This document shows, in pieces, positions 8,961 through 17,761 of a stretch of 64,000 nt of DNA; the first letter of the stretch is position 1; each line of letters starts with the position of its first letter. The position numbers were made by a program, and so were the translations under genes. This stretch comes from Mesonia ostreae (GTDB taxonomy: Bacteria; Bacteroidota; Bacteroidia; Flavobacteriales; Flavobacteriaceae). Where the stretch lies: assembly GCF_031845265.1 (NCBI RefSeq), contig NZ_JAVRBG010000001.1:248001-312000 (forward strand), in the 5' to 3' direction. Below the pieces are notes generated by a model that saw nothing but the letters and a program-made list of their open reading frames with translations, ran no database searches and was not told the origin of the DNA.

Positions 8961-8968
8961 CAAAGATA
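8961..8968 (-). promoter_or_regulatory. Candidate -7 box for truA
   Basis: Read on the minus strand this is TATCTTTG, an exact match to the Bacteroidetes TAnnTTTG -7 box, 24 bp before the truA start. A TTG lies 23 bp further upstream (8992-8994), at the long end of the usual spacing. The same TATCTTTG octamer recurs before trkA and menG in this window. Confidence 0.55.
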
Positions 8969-9012
8969 CTCAAACAAATTTTTCTAAGCCTCAAGAAAAC
9001 TACATAATCATT

Positions 9013-9507
9013 TTGAAAAAGATTTTACTACTCAGCGATAATCACAGCTATATAGATGACCGGATTTTAACTTATGCCCGTCAAGCGGATGAAATTTGGC
9101 ATGCGGGTGATATTGGCGATTTAAAAGTGACCGATGAACTTAAAAAAATAAAACCCCTAAGAGCTGTTTTTGGAAACATTGATGGTCACGAGGCACGAAA
9201 AGAATTTCCGCTTCACAATCGTTTTATGTGCGAAGAAGTAGACGTATGGATAACGCATATTGGCGGTTATCCTGGGAAATATTCGCCTGCGATACGCGAA
9301 GAAATAAGAGCAAACCCTCCAAAACTTTTTATTTGCGGCCATTCGCACATTTTAAAAGTAATGCCCGATAAAAAACTCAACCTACTGCATATGAATCCTG
9401 GAGCTTGTGGCAAACACGGTTTTCACCAAGTAAGAACCATGCTTAGGTTTGAAATTGAAGGTAAAGAAATTAAAAACTTGGAAGTAATTGAGTTGGGGAA
9501 ACGATAA
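9013..9507 (+). CDS. YfcE/MJ0936-type metallophosphoesterase
   Basis: This is a 164-residue cytoplasmic phosphodiesterase-like protein. The metal-binding series of the family is complete: SDNH (first Asp/His; SDTH in most relatives), GDIGD, GNID, and CGHSH near residue 117. The natural substrate is not known; relatives hydrolyse small phosphodiesters. The start is TTG 9013-9015 (KKILLLSDNH follows); there is no in-frame ATG upstream and starting later would remove the first metal ligand. It is divergent from truA. Confidence 0.88.
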   Translation: MKKILLLSDNHSYIDDRILTYARQADEIWHAGDIGDLKVTDELKKIKPLRAVFGNIDGHEARKEFPLHNRFMCEEVDVWITHIGGYPGKYSPAIREEIRANPPKLFICGHSHILKVMPDKKLNLLHMNPGACGKHGFHQVRTMLRFEIEGKEIKNLEVIELGKR

Positions 9508-9777
9508 AATCACATCTTAACCTAAAAAAAAAGAGTTAAACGTTTAATTTTTCCTAATAATCTAATAATTTAGAGGTGTTGTAACAATAATTTTGCTTGT
9601 TACTATTTCATGGAAGATTTTACTTATTTTGGTTTAACAATAAAGCACGGTCACAAAATAAGGAAATGGCTATTAAAAAAAGAGATGTGTCCATTAAAAC
9701 CACAACACAAGTGCTAATTGATCTTAATACCTAAACAAAAAAACTACTATAACCAACCACCCTTTTTAAAATCTGCG
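9508..9777. other. Intergenic region before the pseudogene pair
   Basis: There is no supported gene here. It holds a perfect 12-bp palindrome TTAAACGTTTAA (9536-9547) and a -7-like TAATTTTG (9588-9595), which may be the old promoter of the GLPGLI/beta-barrel pair. The open frame from 9718 is only an upstream extension of the GLPGLI signal peptide region. Confidence 0.35.
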
Positions 9778-10569
9778 ATGAAATATTTAGTTTACATTTT
9801 TTTTCTCACTTTTTTTTATGCTCACTCACAAAGTGGGGTTATCAATTATAACTCGGTTCTTAATTTTGGTAATGCTGCACCTCAAGAAACTGCAAACTAA
9901 TTATTTTTTAATTAGAGTTACTCTTTATATAAAACAGCAAGTAATGATGTAAAAGAAAAGAAAACCACCACAGAGAATACTTATATAGATGATCATAGTA
10001 CCGGTAAAAATATCAATCAAAAATACACCAATACCATACCTAATGAATATTACTTCAATTTATATACGCAGACTTTTATTTGTTTAGAAACCGCTTTTGA
10101 GAATAAAAAATTTCAACCTTATATCTATAAACATAACATTGCCGGAAAAATGAAATGGCAATTAGAAAATGATTTTAAAATGATTTCTGGTTATCGCTGT
10201 CAAAAAGCGACTATCCGCTTTCGCGGAAGAAATTATATCGCTTGGTTTGCTCCTAAGATCCCATTACCTTATGGCCCGTGGAAGTTAAACGGCTTACCAG
10301 GTTTAATCTTGGAAGCCTATGATGATACTAAAGAAGTTTACTTTAGTGCAAACCAAATTACCATTCCTTTTGACGACACTCAAGAGAAACTTAAAAAGCC
10401 TACTGCTGTTAAGGAAATTGCGTTTAAGGCATTTATTGAAAAAAGAAAGCAAGAATCTGAAAATGTTATCAAATCGATTCAAGCAAGGTTACCTAAAGGA
10501 AGTAAAACTGTTTCTACCAATGTAGAACGAAAAGGACTAGAATTAACATACGAGTGGGAAAAAAAGTAA
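9778..10569 (+). pseudogene. GLPGLI family protein, inactivated by two in-frame stops
   Basis: The ATG at 9778 starts a signal peptide (MKYLVYIFFLTFFYAHSQS). The frame is then broken by TAA at 9898-9900 and TAG at 9913-9915, and resumes in exactly the same frame to the stop at 10567-10569. The downstream part carries the family hallmark, KLNGLPGLILEAYD. With the stops ignored the product would be about 263 residues, normal for GLPGLI (Porph_ging) proteins: secreted or periplasmic proteins of unknown function usually encoded next to an outer-membrane beta-barrel protein, as here. No frameshift is needed, so the decay consists of nonsense changes and looks recent. Confidence 0.88.
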
Positions 10570-12902
10570 AAACATATTTCATTGTAATCATAAATTGCCT
10601 GATGCTTCTGTTATCGGGCAATTTTCTTTTTGCTCAAACTATTAAAGGAAAAGTTACCGATAGTCTGCAAAAATCAATTCCGTTTGTAAATATTTATCTA
10701 AAAGAATTAAAAAATGATGCGATTATTGAATTCACCACGACTAATAAAAATGGCGATTATAACTTAGAAACAGACAAAACTGGTGATTATCAATTAAGTT
10801 TTAGTAGTATTTCTTACCTCACTGCGTCTTATATGTTTAAGCTCGAGAAAAACAAAACGCATACTATAAATCCAACATTAAAAGACAATACATTTTCCTT
10901 AGATGAAGTTATTATCAATAGTGAAAAAGCAATTAGCATAAAAGAAAACACTATTATGTACAAAGCAGCAGCGTTTAAAAAAGGGAATGAAGAAGTTGTT
11001 GAGGATCTTTTACGCACTCTTCCTGGAGTCACTGTGAGTGAGGATGGAACAATTAAATTAAAAAACCGTGAGATTGAAAAAGTGATGGTTGACGGCGACG
11101 ATCTATTTGAGAAAGGTTATAAATTTCTCACGAAAAACCTTGAAGCACAAGCTGTAGATCATGTAGAAGTTTATAATCATTATTCTGCAAATAGATTATT
11201 AAAAGGAATCGAAGAAAGCGACAAAATAGCCATAAATCTCACGTTAAAAGATTCTTATAAAAATAAAGTCACAGCTATGCTTCGTCCTTGATATGGTTTG
11301 GCTTCTGAAAATCGATATGACTTTAAAGCGAATCTCATCGCCTTCCAAAAAAAAAGTAAAACTTATGGGTTTTTCAACTTTAATAATGTTGGAGAAGATG
11401 TAATTGGGGAAGATTTACAAAAATTTATTTCTACCGATGATAATTCTTCTCAAATTAGTAATGCATTTTAATTTATTGATTTAATACAGCACCCACCTGA
11501 TCTTGGCAAGGAAAGAACAAACTTTAATAATGCAGAATTGGTCTCACTTAACAACATTTATAAATTAAACCAAAACATCACTTTAAAAACCATTGGGTTT
11601 CTTAATTGGGATGAAGTAGATTTTTATCGGCAGACTGCTCAAACCTATTATTTATAAGATTCTACCTCTACGAATACTGAAGACTACACTCTTCGAAATA
11701 AAAAATTAAGAGCATTTTTAAAAACAGATCTTTTTGTTGATATTTCTAAAACGCAAACTTTAATTATGAAGGTAGTTATGCAAGTTTAAGTGAAAAAGTA
11801 AATACCAATTTAATCTTCAATCAAAATCAGTCCAATGAATCTTTGCGTAATAAGTATCTTACCAGCTTACAAAAGCTTCGTTATTCCCATAAAATGGCTC
11901 CCAATAAGGCACCCATTTTAACAGGACATTTTCTAGTAGATCAAAAGCCGCAAGATTATCAAAATAATCGCTTCTTATTTCCAGAATTATTTCAAACTCA
12001 AGACTCCATTCAACATGTGAAGCAAAAAAGCATGGATCGATCTATGGATGCTGCTTTAATAGGAAATTTTTATAGCAGAAGCGAAGCGGGTCATTTAACA
12101 AAAATCAATGCGGGGATTAATTATAAAACACACCATCTAAATAGTCAATTTAATTTACTTCTTGATGAAAACTTAATGAGTAGTCTACACTGTAGAGGCT
12201 TCAACTTATTTTTTAAACTATATGGCAGGAACGCCCGTAAGTACTTTTTATGCTAACACTACTTTTCTTTACCGTGATACAAGAAATTATCAAGCTTTAA
12301 ACTCAACCATTAATCGCCAATATCTATTAACTCGTTACTTTAGGGGAAATGATAAATCATTACTTAATATTCAAACTGAATTAAATTTTTATTGGGAAGA
12401 CCTTTCTGTCAACACAAAAGCCATTTTGAACTATACAAATCAGGAATATCAAAACATAGTAAATGACGGCTTGAGAGATATTAAACTATTAACTTACAAT
12501 TATGGAATTGAATTTCGTTCGGCATTTACAAAACCTTTCAATTTTCATTTTGGTACTACTTGGTTCTATTACAAAATAAAAAGCCTTAATGCTCAAAATA
12601 ATACGACGAACAAAACCTTTATAGATTTGGTATACCAACCTTTAAAGAAATTTACCTTTAGTTTAAACACCGAGCGTTTCTATTTTTCTGATTTAAGAAA
12701 CACAAAGCCTTCGTATTATTTTATGGATGCAGAAGCGAAATATAGCCTTGTAAAAAACAAATTTTCTATAGGAATTGTTGGTAAGAATTTACTAAATACC
12801 CAAACCTACACTTATCTCAATATTACAGATACCCAAAGCTTGGTTTCTTCTTACCGATTATTAGAACGTTTTTTTCTATTAAAAGCGACTATTCACATCT
12901 AA
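10554..12902 (+). pseudogene. Outer-membrane beta-barrel protein (TonB-receptor-like), degraded
   Basis: The first 245 codons (GTG start at 10554, overlapping the GLPGLI 3' end) give a signal peptide ending in FLFAQ, a carboxypeptidase-regulatory-like beta-sandwich (about 28-110) and a plug-like domain (LLRTLPGVTVSEDGTIKL, VMVDGDDLF). The frame is closed by TGA 11289-11291, TAA 11469-11471 and TAA 11655-11657, although homologous-looking sequence continues through each. A one-base loss near 11751-11762 moves the barrel to another frame, and a second shift between about 12175 and 12222 moves it back; the last 226 codons are barrel strands. The total (about 780 codons) is shorter than intact relatives I know, so an internal deletion is likely. 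The partner GLPGLI gene is also dead. Confidence 0.88.
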
Positions 12903-12910
12903 ACTTTTGC

Positions 12911-12993
12911 AAAAGGGATAGCAGCGACATCCTTTTTTGTTTTTTTCTAAACAAAAAAGATATAGCGGATAGCCCGACCCGCAGGGATTTGCC
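12911..12993. other. Structured intergenic element, possible flavobacterial repeat or RNA
   Basis: This is an 83-bp non-coding stretch between the dead beta-barrel gene and DUF4293. GGAT (12915-12918) faces ATCC (12929-12932). An 11-bp perfect stem, CTTTTTTGTTT with AAACAAAAAAG, encloses a 7-nt loop. It is followed by GCGGATAGCCCGACCCGCA with a small CCC/GGG stem. I recall near-identical strings (…GATAGCCCGACCC…) at gene ends in many flavobacterial genomes, but I cannot verify that here. It could be a terminator, a dispersed repeat or a small RNA. Confidence 0.45.
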
Positions 12994-12999
12994 AATAAA

Positions 13000-13028
13000 A
13001 AACCCAGAAGTAAATTACTTCTGGGTTT
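13000..13028 (-). terminator. Rho-independent terminator of DUF4293 gene
   Basis: A perfect 14-bp inverted repeat, AAACCCAGAAGTAA and TTACTTCTGGGTTT, has only one base between the arms and lies 29 bp past the DUF4293 stop. On the minus strand it is followed by a T run (from the A run at 12996-13002). It could also stop plus-strand transcription. Confidence 0.85.
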
Positions 13029-13057
13029 CACGCACTAATACTACTAAGATATAAGGT

Positions 13058-13468
13058 TTATCGTAAACGGTCTACAGATTTTACGAGTGCTTCGTCCTTT
13101 TTGATGGCTTTATTGGCCATCACTAGTAAAACGATAGAAATAATAGGAAGAAACATCCCAATACCATTCTCAGAAATTTGCATTTCTCCAGGTACCATTA
13201 GCGACCAGTAAACAAAAAATCCTAGTAAAATAAAGTTTAATATGATGTTCAATCTGTTCACAACAAATTGAAGTTTTCTATTTTTATATAAGAATATGCT
13301 AATCAATGCCAATACAGCACTTAACGCAAAAGCTCCTAGAACATACAGCCTATCTATAATGTAAACACTTTCTCCACTCTCATTAGTCCAAAGACTCAAA
13401 AAGTAGGAGCCTAAGCCAATAATAATTATGATAAGGAACAAGTAGATGCTTTGTATTCTTTGAATCAT
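13058..13468 (-). CDS. DUF4293 four-helix membrane protein
   Basis: This 136-residue protein has four membrane helices (about 7-27, 40-61, 73-92, 101-122) and a short basic tail ending KSVDRLR. The opening MIQRIQSIYLFL is characteristic of DUF4293, a Bacteroidetes-specific family of unknown function that is commonly divergent from rho, as seen here. It is a single-gene unit with its own terminator and a candidate promoter. Confidence 0.88.
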   Translation of the reverse strand: MIQRIQSIYLFLIIIIIGLGSYFLSLWTNESGESVYIIDRLYVLGAFALSAVLALISIFLYKNRKLQFVVNRLNIILNFILLGFFVYWSLMVPGEMQISENGIGMFLPIISIVLLVMANKAIKKDEALVKSVDRLR

Positions 13469-13487
13469 TTTTCTATTCTCTAAAGCA

Positions 13488-13495
13488 CAAAAATA
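13488..13495 (-). promoter_or_regulatory. Candidate -7 box for DUF4293 gene
   Basis: Read on the minus strand this is TATTTTTG, matching TAnnTTTG, 20 bp before the DUF4293 start. The -33 region is a poor match (TTTTA-like), so this is a candidate only. Confidence 0.4.
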
Positions 13496-13674
13496 TAATA
13501 TTAATTGTATTCTAAAACTTTATTTTTAAAAATAAAGTTGTATAATTGCACAAACTAGTCGTAACCACTTCAATAAAGGTTACTTATAACTTCAATTTTT
13601 TTCAAAAAAAATCTACTTTGAAATTTTAGGAATTACATTCTAAAAGAAAAATTATCATTATACCTCATTATTAA

Positions 13675-15309
13675 ATGTTAGAAATATCTGAATTAAAGGC
13701 AAAGAAGCTTCCTGAGCTTCAAGAAATTGCAAAAACGCTTCATGTACCTAAGTACAGAACTTTAAAAAAATTAGACTTAGTTTATCAAATTCTAGATTAT
13801 CAAGCTGCGAATCCTAATAAGGTGAAAGAAGCACTAAAAGATGATACTATAACAGATAAGCCAGCGCCTAAAAAAACCCCTGTAAAAAGAGAACGCAAAG
13901 CAGCTCCTAAGCGGGAGAAAAAGGAAGAGACTTCTTCCGCAGAAAAGAAATCTGCTCCCAAAAAGGCTACTCATAAGCCTAACAAAAGAGAAGATAAAAA
14001 AGAAGACAAAAAAGAGGAACCTAAGACTTCTACCAATAAGCCTTCTACTAAAGATGAAGAAAAGAAAAGCCCTCAGCGTAAGTCAAGCAAGGACACTAAC
14101 ACGAGAGGTAAAAAAGATCATCCAAAATCTAGCAATCAAAAAAGTAACGGAAATAGAGATAAAAGAAATCGATATCGTGATCCAGATTATGAATTTGACG
14201 CTATTATAGAAAGTGAAGGAGTTTTAGATATCATGCAAGATGGCTATGGTTTCTTAAGATCATCTGACTATAACTACCTTTCTTCTCCTGATGACATTTA
14301 CGTTTCTCAATCGCAAATAAGATTATTTGGTTTAAAAACTGGAGATACGGTTCTAGGACAAATACGACCTCCTAAAGAAGGAGAGAAATATTTTCCTCTA
14401 ATTAAAGTAAACAAAATTAACGGTCTTGACCCGCAAGTGGTAAGAGATCGTGTTTCTTTTGAACATCTAACTCCGCTTTTTCCAGAAGAGAGATTCCATA
14501 TTGCTGAAAAGCAAAGTACCGTTTCTACCAGAATCATGGATTTATTTTCTCCCATAGGAAAAGGACAAAGAGGAATGATTGTTTCTCAGCCTAAAACTGG
14601 TAAAACCATGTTGCTAAAGGATATTGCAAATGCTATTGCAGCCAATCATCCAGAGGTATATCAAATTGTTCTCTTAATAGACGAACGTCCCGAAGAAGTA
14701 ACCGATATGCAGCGTAATGTTCGCGGAGAGGTAGTAGCTTCTACATTTGATAAAGAAGCCCACGAACACGTAAAAGTAGCTAATATTGTTCTTGAAAAAG
14801 CAAAACGATTGGTAGAATGTGGTCACGACGTTGTGATTTTATTAGATTCTATTACACGTTTGGCTAGAGCTTACAATACCGTGCAACCTGCCAGCGGAAA
14901 AGTTTTAAGTGGTGGTGTAGATGCAAATGCGCTACATAAACCCAAGCGTTTCTTTGGTGCTGCTCGTAATATTGAAAATGGAGGCTCTCTCTCTATCATC
15001 GCTACTGCCTTAACCGATACAGGTTCTAAGATGGACGAAGTGATTTTTGAAGAGTTTAAAGGAACTGGAAATATGGAACTTCAATTGGATAGAAAAATTT
15101 CTAATAGAAGAATTTTCCCAGCCATAGACCTTACTTCTTCCAGCACACGACGAGATGATATTCTATTAGACGAAGGGACCATACAAAGAATGTGGGTACT
15201 TAGAAAATATTTGGCAGATATGAATCCTATAGAAGCTATGGAGTTTATAAATGACAAAATAAAATCTACCAGAAACAATGAAGAATTTCTTGTCTCTATG
15301 AATGGTTGA
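13675..15309 (+). CDS. rho: Transcription termination factor Rho
   Basis: Rho is the hexameric RNA-dependent ATPase that releases RNA from RNA polymerase. The 544 residues comprise the N-terminal helical domain (about 1-48), a long Lys/Arg/Glu/Ser-rich insertion (about 55-168), the cold-shock-like RNA-binding domain (about 178-260) and the ATPase core. The core has a P-loop (SQPKTGKT, 304-311), Walker B (VVILLDS) and the Q/R-loop region. The insertion makes it about 125 residues longer than E. coli Rho; such basic extensions are usual in Bacteroidetes. It is monocistronic, with a strong terminator 20 bp downstream, and divergent from DUF4293. Confidence 0.97.
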   Translation: MLEISELKAKKLPELQEIAKTLHVPKYRTLKKLDLVYQILDYQAANPNKVKEALKDDTITDKPAPKKTPVKRERKAAPKREKKEETSSAEKKSAPKKATHKPNKREDKKEDKKEEPKTSTNKPSTKDEEKKSPQRKSSKDTNTRGKKDHPKSSNQKSNGNRDKRNRYRDPDYEFDAIIESEGVLDIMQDGYGFLRSSDYNYLSSPDDIYVSQSQIRLFGLKTGDTVLGQIRPPKEGEKYFPLIKVNKINGLDPQVVRDRVSFEHLTPLFPEERFHIAEKQSTVSTRIMDLFSPIGKGQRGMIVSQPKTGKTMLLKDIANAIAANHPEVYQIVLLIDERPEEVTDMQRNVRGEVVASTFDKEAHEHVKVANIVLEKAKRLVECGHDVVILLDSITRLARAYNTVQPASGKVLSGGVDANALHKPKRFFGAARNIENGGSLSIIATALTDTGSKMDEVIFEEFKGTGNMELQLDRKISNRRIFPAIDLTSSSTRRDDILLDEGTIQRMWVLRKYLADMNPIEAMEFINDKIKSTRNNEEFLVSMNG

Positions 15310-15330
15310 TCAAAATGATCACCTATAGAA

Positions 15331-15366
15331 AAAGCCTCAAGTAAAATTTACTTTAGGCTTTTTTTA
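15331..15366 (+). terminator. Rho-independent terminator of rho
   Basis: AAAGCCTcAAGTAAA pairs with TTTACTTtAGGCTTT, followed by a T run to 15365. It lies about 20 bp after the rho stop codon. Confidence 0.88.
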
Positions 15367-15474
15367 GTTTCTAATCTGTCTTATAACCAAACGATATGAT
15401 CTCAACCTATTTTATGCGATGCTATCAATCTAACGAGCTTTGTTCCTACCTCCCAGTTTTAAACAATAGCGCAT

Positions 15475-15507
15475 AAAAAAAACGCTTTCTTTGTAAAAAA
15501 GCGTTTT
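15475..15507 (-). terminator. Rho-independent terminator of rpsT
   Basis: AAAACGCTTT and AAAGCGTTTT form a 10-bp stem. On the minus strand it is followed by a run of T (the A run at 15474-15482) and lies 30 bp past the rpsT stop. Confidence 0.88.
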
Positions 15508-15536
15508 CTATATAATTTAAGTCAACTTATAAATTC

Positions 15537-15785
15537 TTATAATGCTGCTACGTGCTTTGCCAATTTAGATTTTAAGTTAGCGGCTTTATTCGAATGTATT
15601 ACATTACGTTTCGCTAATTTATCAATCATTGCAACTACAGTAGGGAATAATGCCTCTGCCTCTTTCTTATCTGCACCTTTTAATTTCTTTATGGCATTAC
15701 GCGTCGTTTTATGCTGGTAACGGTTTCTTAAACGCTTTACCTCACTATTACGTATTCTCTTTAATGCCGACTTATGATTTGCCAT
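15537..15785 (-). CDS. rpsT: 30S ribosomal protein S20
   Basis: S20 is a small basic helical protein that binds 16S rRNA in the 30S body. The 82 residues start MANHKSALKRIRNSEV, the classic S20 N-terminus, and the KLAKRNVIHSNKAANLKSKL region near the C-terminus is equally typical. Length is normal for Bacteroidetes. It lies downstream of two tRNA-Glu genes on the same strand (32 bp after the nearer one) and shows no convincing promoter of its own, so it may be read from the tRNA promoter. Confidence 0.97.
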   Translation of the reverse strand: MANHKSALKRIRNSEVKRLRNRYQHKTTRNAIKKLKGADKKEAEALFPTVVAMIDKLAKRNVIHSNKAANLKSKLAKHVAAL

Positions 15786-15817
15786 AACTCTTTGCTTTGT
15801 TTATTTATTTTTGATTG

Positions 15818-15889
15818 TAGTCCGTAGGGGAATCGAACCCCTGTTACATGGATGAAAACCATGCGTCCTAACCCCTAGACGAACGGACC
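15818..15889 (-). tRNA. tRNA-Glu (anticodon TTC)
   Basis: On the minus strand a 72-nt cloverleaf begins GGTCCGTTCGTCTAGGGG, with acceptor GGTCCGT pairing ACGGACT (one G-U), an anticodon stem CATGG/CCATG around TTTTCAT (anticodon TTC), a TTCGATTC T-loop and discriminator A. CCA is not encoded. This is the copy nearer rpsT. Confidence 0.96.
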
Positions 15890-15932
15890 ATTAATTATTA
15901 TTATTTCAATTGAGCATTCTGCTCAGAACTTG

Positions 15933-16004
15933 TAGTCCGTAGGGGAATCGAACCCCTGTTACATGGATGAAAACCATGCGTCCTAACCCCTAGACGAACG
16001 GACC
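15933..16004 (-). tRNA. tRNA-Glu (anticodon TTC), second tandem copy
   Basis: This 72-nt gene is identical to its neighbour, and they are separated by a 43-bp spacer. It ends 2 bp from the assembly gap. The two genes share the AT dinucleotide just before their 5' ends, so the repeat unit may continue into the gap. Confidence 0.96.
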
Positions 16005-16006
16005 AT

Positions 16007-16106
16007 NNNNNNNNNNNNNNNNNNNNNNNNNNNNNNNNNNNNNNNNNNNNNNNNNNNNNNNNNNNNNNNNNNNNNNNNNNNNNNNNNNNNNNNNNNNNNN
16101 NNNNNN
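16007..16106. other. Assembly gap of exactly 100 N
   Basis: A run of exactly 100 N is the conventional placeholder for a gap of unknown length. It lies between the tandem tRNA-Glu genes and their likely promoter, so the missing sequence probably contains more copies of the tRNA repeat, which short reads would collapse. Confidence 0.9.
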
Positions 16107-16125
16107 TATTGCGTCAACGCGGATG

Positions 16126-16156
16126 CAAAAATAATACTTATTTTCAATGTACCAAA
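16126..16156 (-). promoter_or_regulatory. Promoter of the tRNA-Glu cluster
   Basis: On the minus strand TTTG (16153-16156) is followed by exactly 19 bp and then TATTTTTG (16126-16133), a textbook Bacteroidetes promoter. Transcription would start near 16119 and run into the gap toward the tRNA-Glu genes and rpsT. GCGT/ACGC arms at 16111-16120 form a small hairpin at the predicted RNA 5' end. It is the best-matching promoter in the window. Confidence 0.75.
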
Positions 16157-16183
16157 TCTTATATTAAAAATTTTCAATAATTT

Positions 16184-17662
16184 TTAATATGCCTTTGCAA
16201 AAAGCACTCTTTGACTCGAAGGACGGCCCGAAAACATACATATACCCTCCTCTTTTTCAGCATCTAGCGGTATACATCTAATGGTTGCCTTGGTAAACTC
16301 TTTTATTTTGGTCTCAGTTTCCGCAGTTCCGTCCCAGTGCGCCAAAATAAAGCCTCCTTTGGTTTTAAGCACTTTTTTAAACTCTTCAAAACTATCTACC
16401 TTGGTGGTATGTTCACTTCTAAAATCTAAAGCTTTTTGAAAAAGAATGCTTTGAATTTCTACCATCAAGCCTTTAACTTTTTCTACCACGTCGGTCTGAT
16501 TTACAAACTCTTTAGTTAACGTATCTCTTCGTGCTAGCTCTACAGTTCCTTTTTCCAGATCTTTTGGCCCTATCGCTATCCTTAACGGAACTCCTTGCAA
16601 CTCATATTGAGCAAACTTCCAACCTGGTTTATGCGTATCGCGATCATCAAATTTCACAGAGATTCCTGCTTCGCGAAGTTCTGAAGCTAATTCGTTAGCC
16701 TTTTTTGAAATTTCTTTTAATTGTTCTTCTCCTTTATAAATTGGCACAATAACCACTTGGTTAGGTGCTAATTTTGGAGGTAAGACCAAACCTTTATCAT
16801 CACTATGCGTCATAATTAAGGCTCCCATAAGTCGTGTAGAAACACCCCAGCTTGTCGCCCAAACATGTTCTAACCTTCCTTCTTTACTTGCATACTTTAC
16901 ATCAAAAGCTTTTGCAAAATTTTGCCCTAAGAAATGCGAAGTTCCTGCCTGCAAGGCTTTCCCGTCTTGCATTAAAGCTTCAATACAATAGGTTTCTTCC
17001 GCCCCAGCGAAACGCTCACTTTCAGATTTTAAACCTTTTACCACGGGAATAGCCATAAATTCTTCGGCAAACTCAGCATAAACATCATTCATTTTTTCTG
17101 CTTCAATTAAAGCTTCTTGCCTTGTGGCATGAGCAGTATGTCCTTCTTGCCATAAAAATTCTGTCGTTCTTAAAAACAAACGCGTTCTCATCTCCCAACG
17201 CACCACATTCGCCCATTGGTTGATTAGTATAGGTAAGTCTCTATACGATTGCACCCAACCTTTATATGTATTCCAAATAATAGCTTCGGAAGTAGGCCTA
17301 ACTACCAATTCTTCTTCTAGCTTGGCTTCTGGATCTACAACAAGCTTTGCTTTATCATTGGGGTCGGTTTTTAATCTATAGTGCGTTACCACCGCGCATT
17401 CTTTAGCAAATCCTTCTGCATTTTTCTCTTCGGCCTCAAATAAACTTTTTGGTACAAATAAAGGAAAATAAGCATTTTGGTGCCCTGTTTCTTTAAACCT
17501 TTTATCTAGTTGCGCCTGCATCTTTTCCCAAATAGCATATCCGTAAGGTTTAATCACCATACAGCCTCTAACAGCCGAGTTTTCAGCAAGATCTGCTTGC
17601 ACTACTAATTCGTTATACCATTTCGAATAATCCTTTTTCCGTTCCGTTAGCTTATTACTCAT
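16184..17662 (-). CDS. proS: Prolyl-tRNA synthetase, archaeal/eukaryotic type
   Basis: ProS charges tRNA-Pro. It is a class II synthetase of 492 residues, of the short archaeal/eukaryote-like type lacking the bacterial editing insertion. Motif 2 (MRTRLFLRTTEFLWQEGHTA) and the motif 3 region are clear; an anticodon-binding domain follows (PIYKGEEQLKE onward) and then the C-terminal domain ending FAKAY. The start is set at ATG 17660-17662 (MSNKLTERKKDYSKW); an upstream TTG adds six residues and is unlikely. It is transcribed away from the lipoprotein gene. Confidence 0.96.
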   Translation of the reverse strand: MSNKLTERKKDYSKWYNELVVQADLAENSAVRGCMVIKPYGYAIWEKMQAQLDKRFKETGHQNAYFPLFVPKSLFEAEEKNAEGFAKECAVVTHYRLKTDPNDKAKLVVDPEAKLEEELVVRPTSEAIIWNTYKGWVQSYRDLPILINQWANVVRWEMRTRLFLRTTEFLWQEGHTAHATRQEALIEAEKMNDVYAEFAEEFMAIPVVKGLKSESERFAGAEETYCIEALMQDGKALQAGTSHFLGQNFAKAFDVKYASKEGRLEHVWATSWGVSTRLMGALIMTHSDDKGLVLPPKLAPNQVVIVPIYKGEEQLKEISKKANELASELREAGISVKFDDRDTHKPGWKFAQYELQGVPLRIAIGPKDLEKGTVELARRDTLTKEFVNQTDVVEKVKGLMVEIQSILFQKALDFRSEHTTKVDSFEEFKKVLKTKGGFILAHWDGTAETETKIKEFTKATIRCIPLDAEKEEGICMFSGRPSSQRVLFAKAY

Positions 17663-17702
17663 ATATTTGATTTGGCACAAATGTTGTGCTTATGTTAATG
17701 AA

Positions 17703-17733
17703 TTGTTAGTTCCCACAAAACTAATTAAATTTG
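17703..17733 (+). promoter_or_regulatory. Promoter of the low-complexity lipoprotein gene
   Basis: TTG (17703-17705), a 20-bp spacer and TAAATTTG (17726-17733) make a good Bacteroidetes promoter. The start codon follows at 17762, giving a leader of about 20 nt. Confidence 0.65.
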
Positions 17734-17761
17734 ATATGTTCAACAATTAAAACCGTAAGAT

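Noticed and set aside
9610..9717. 35-codon frame starting ATGGAAGATTTT upstream of the GLPGLI pseudogene
   Set aside because: No signal peptide, family resemblance or convincing initiation context; too short to support.
9898..9915. Recoding (selenocysteine, read-through) in the GLPGLI gene
   Set aside because: The stops are TAA and TAG only 15 bp apart, there is no adjacent recoding signal, and the partner gene is also damaged, so nonsense mutation is simpler.
15983..16177. Open frame across the assembly gap
   Set aside because: It is an artefact of translating N; it also overlaps a tRNA gene.
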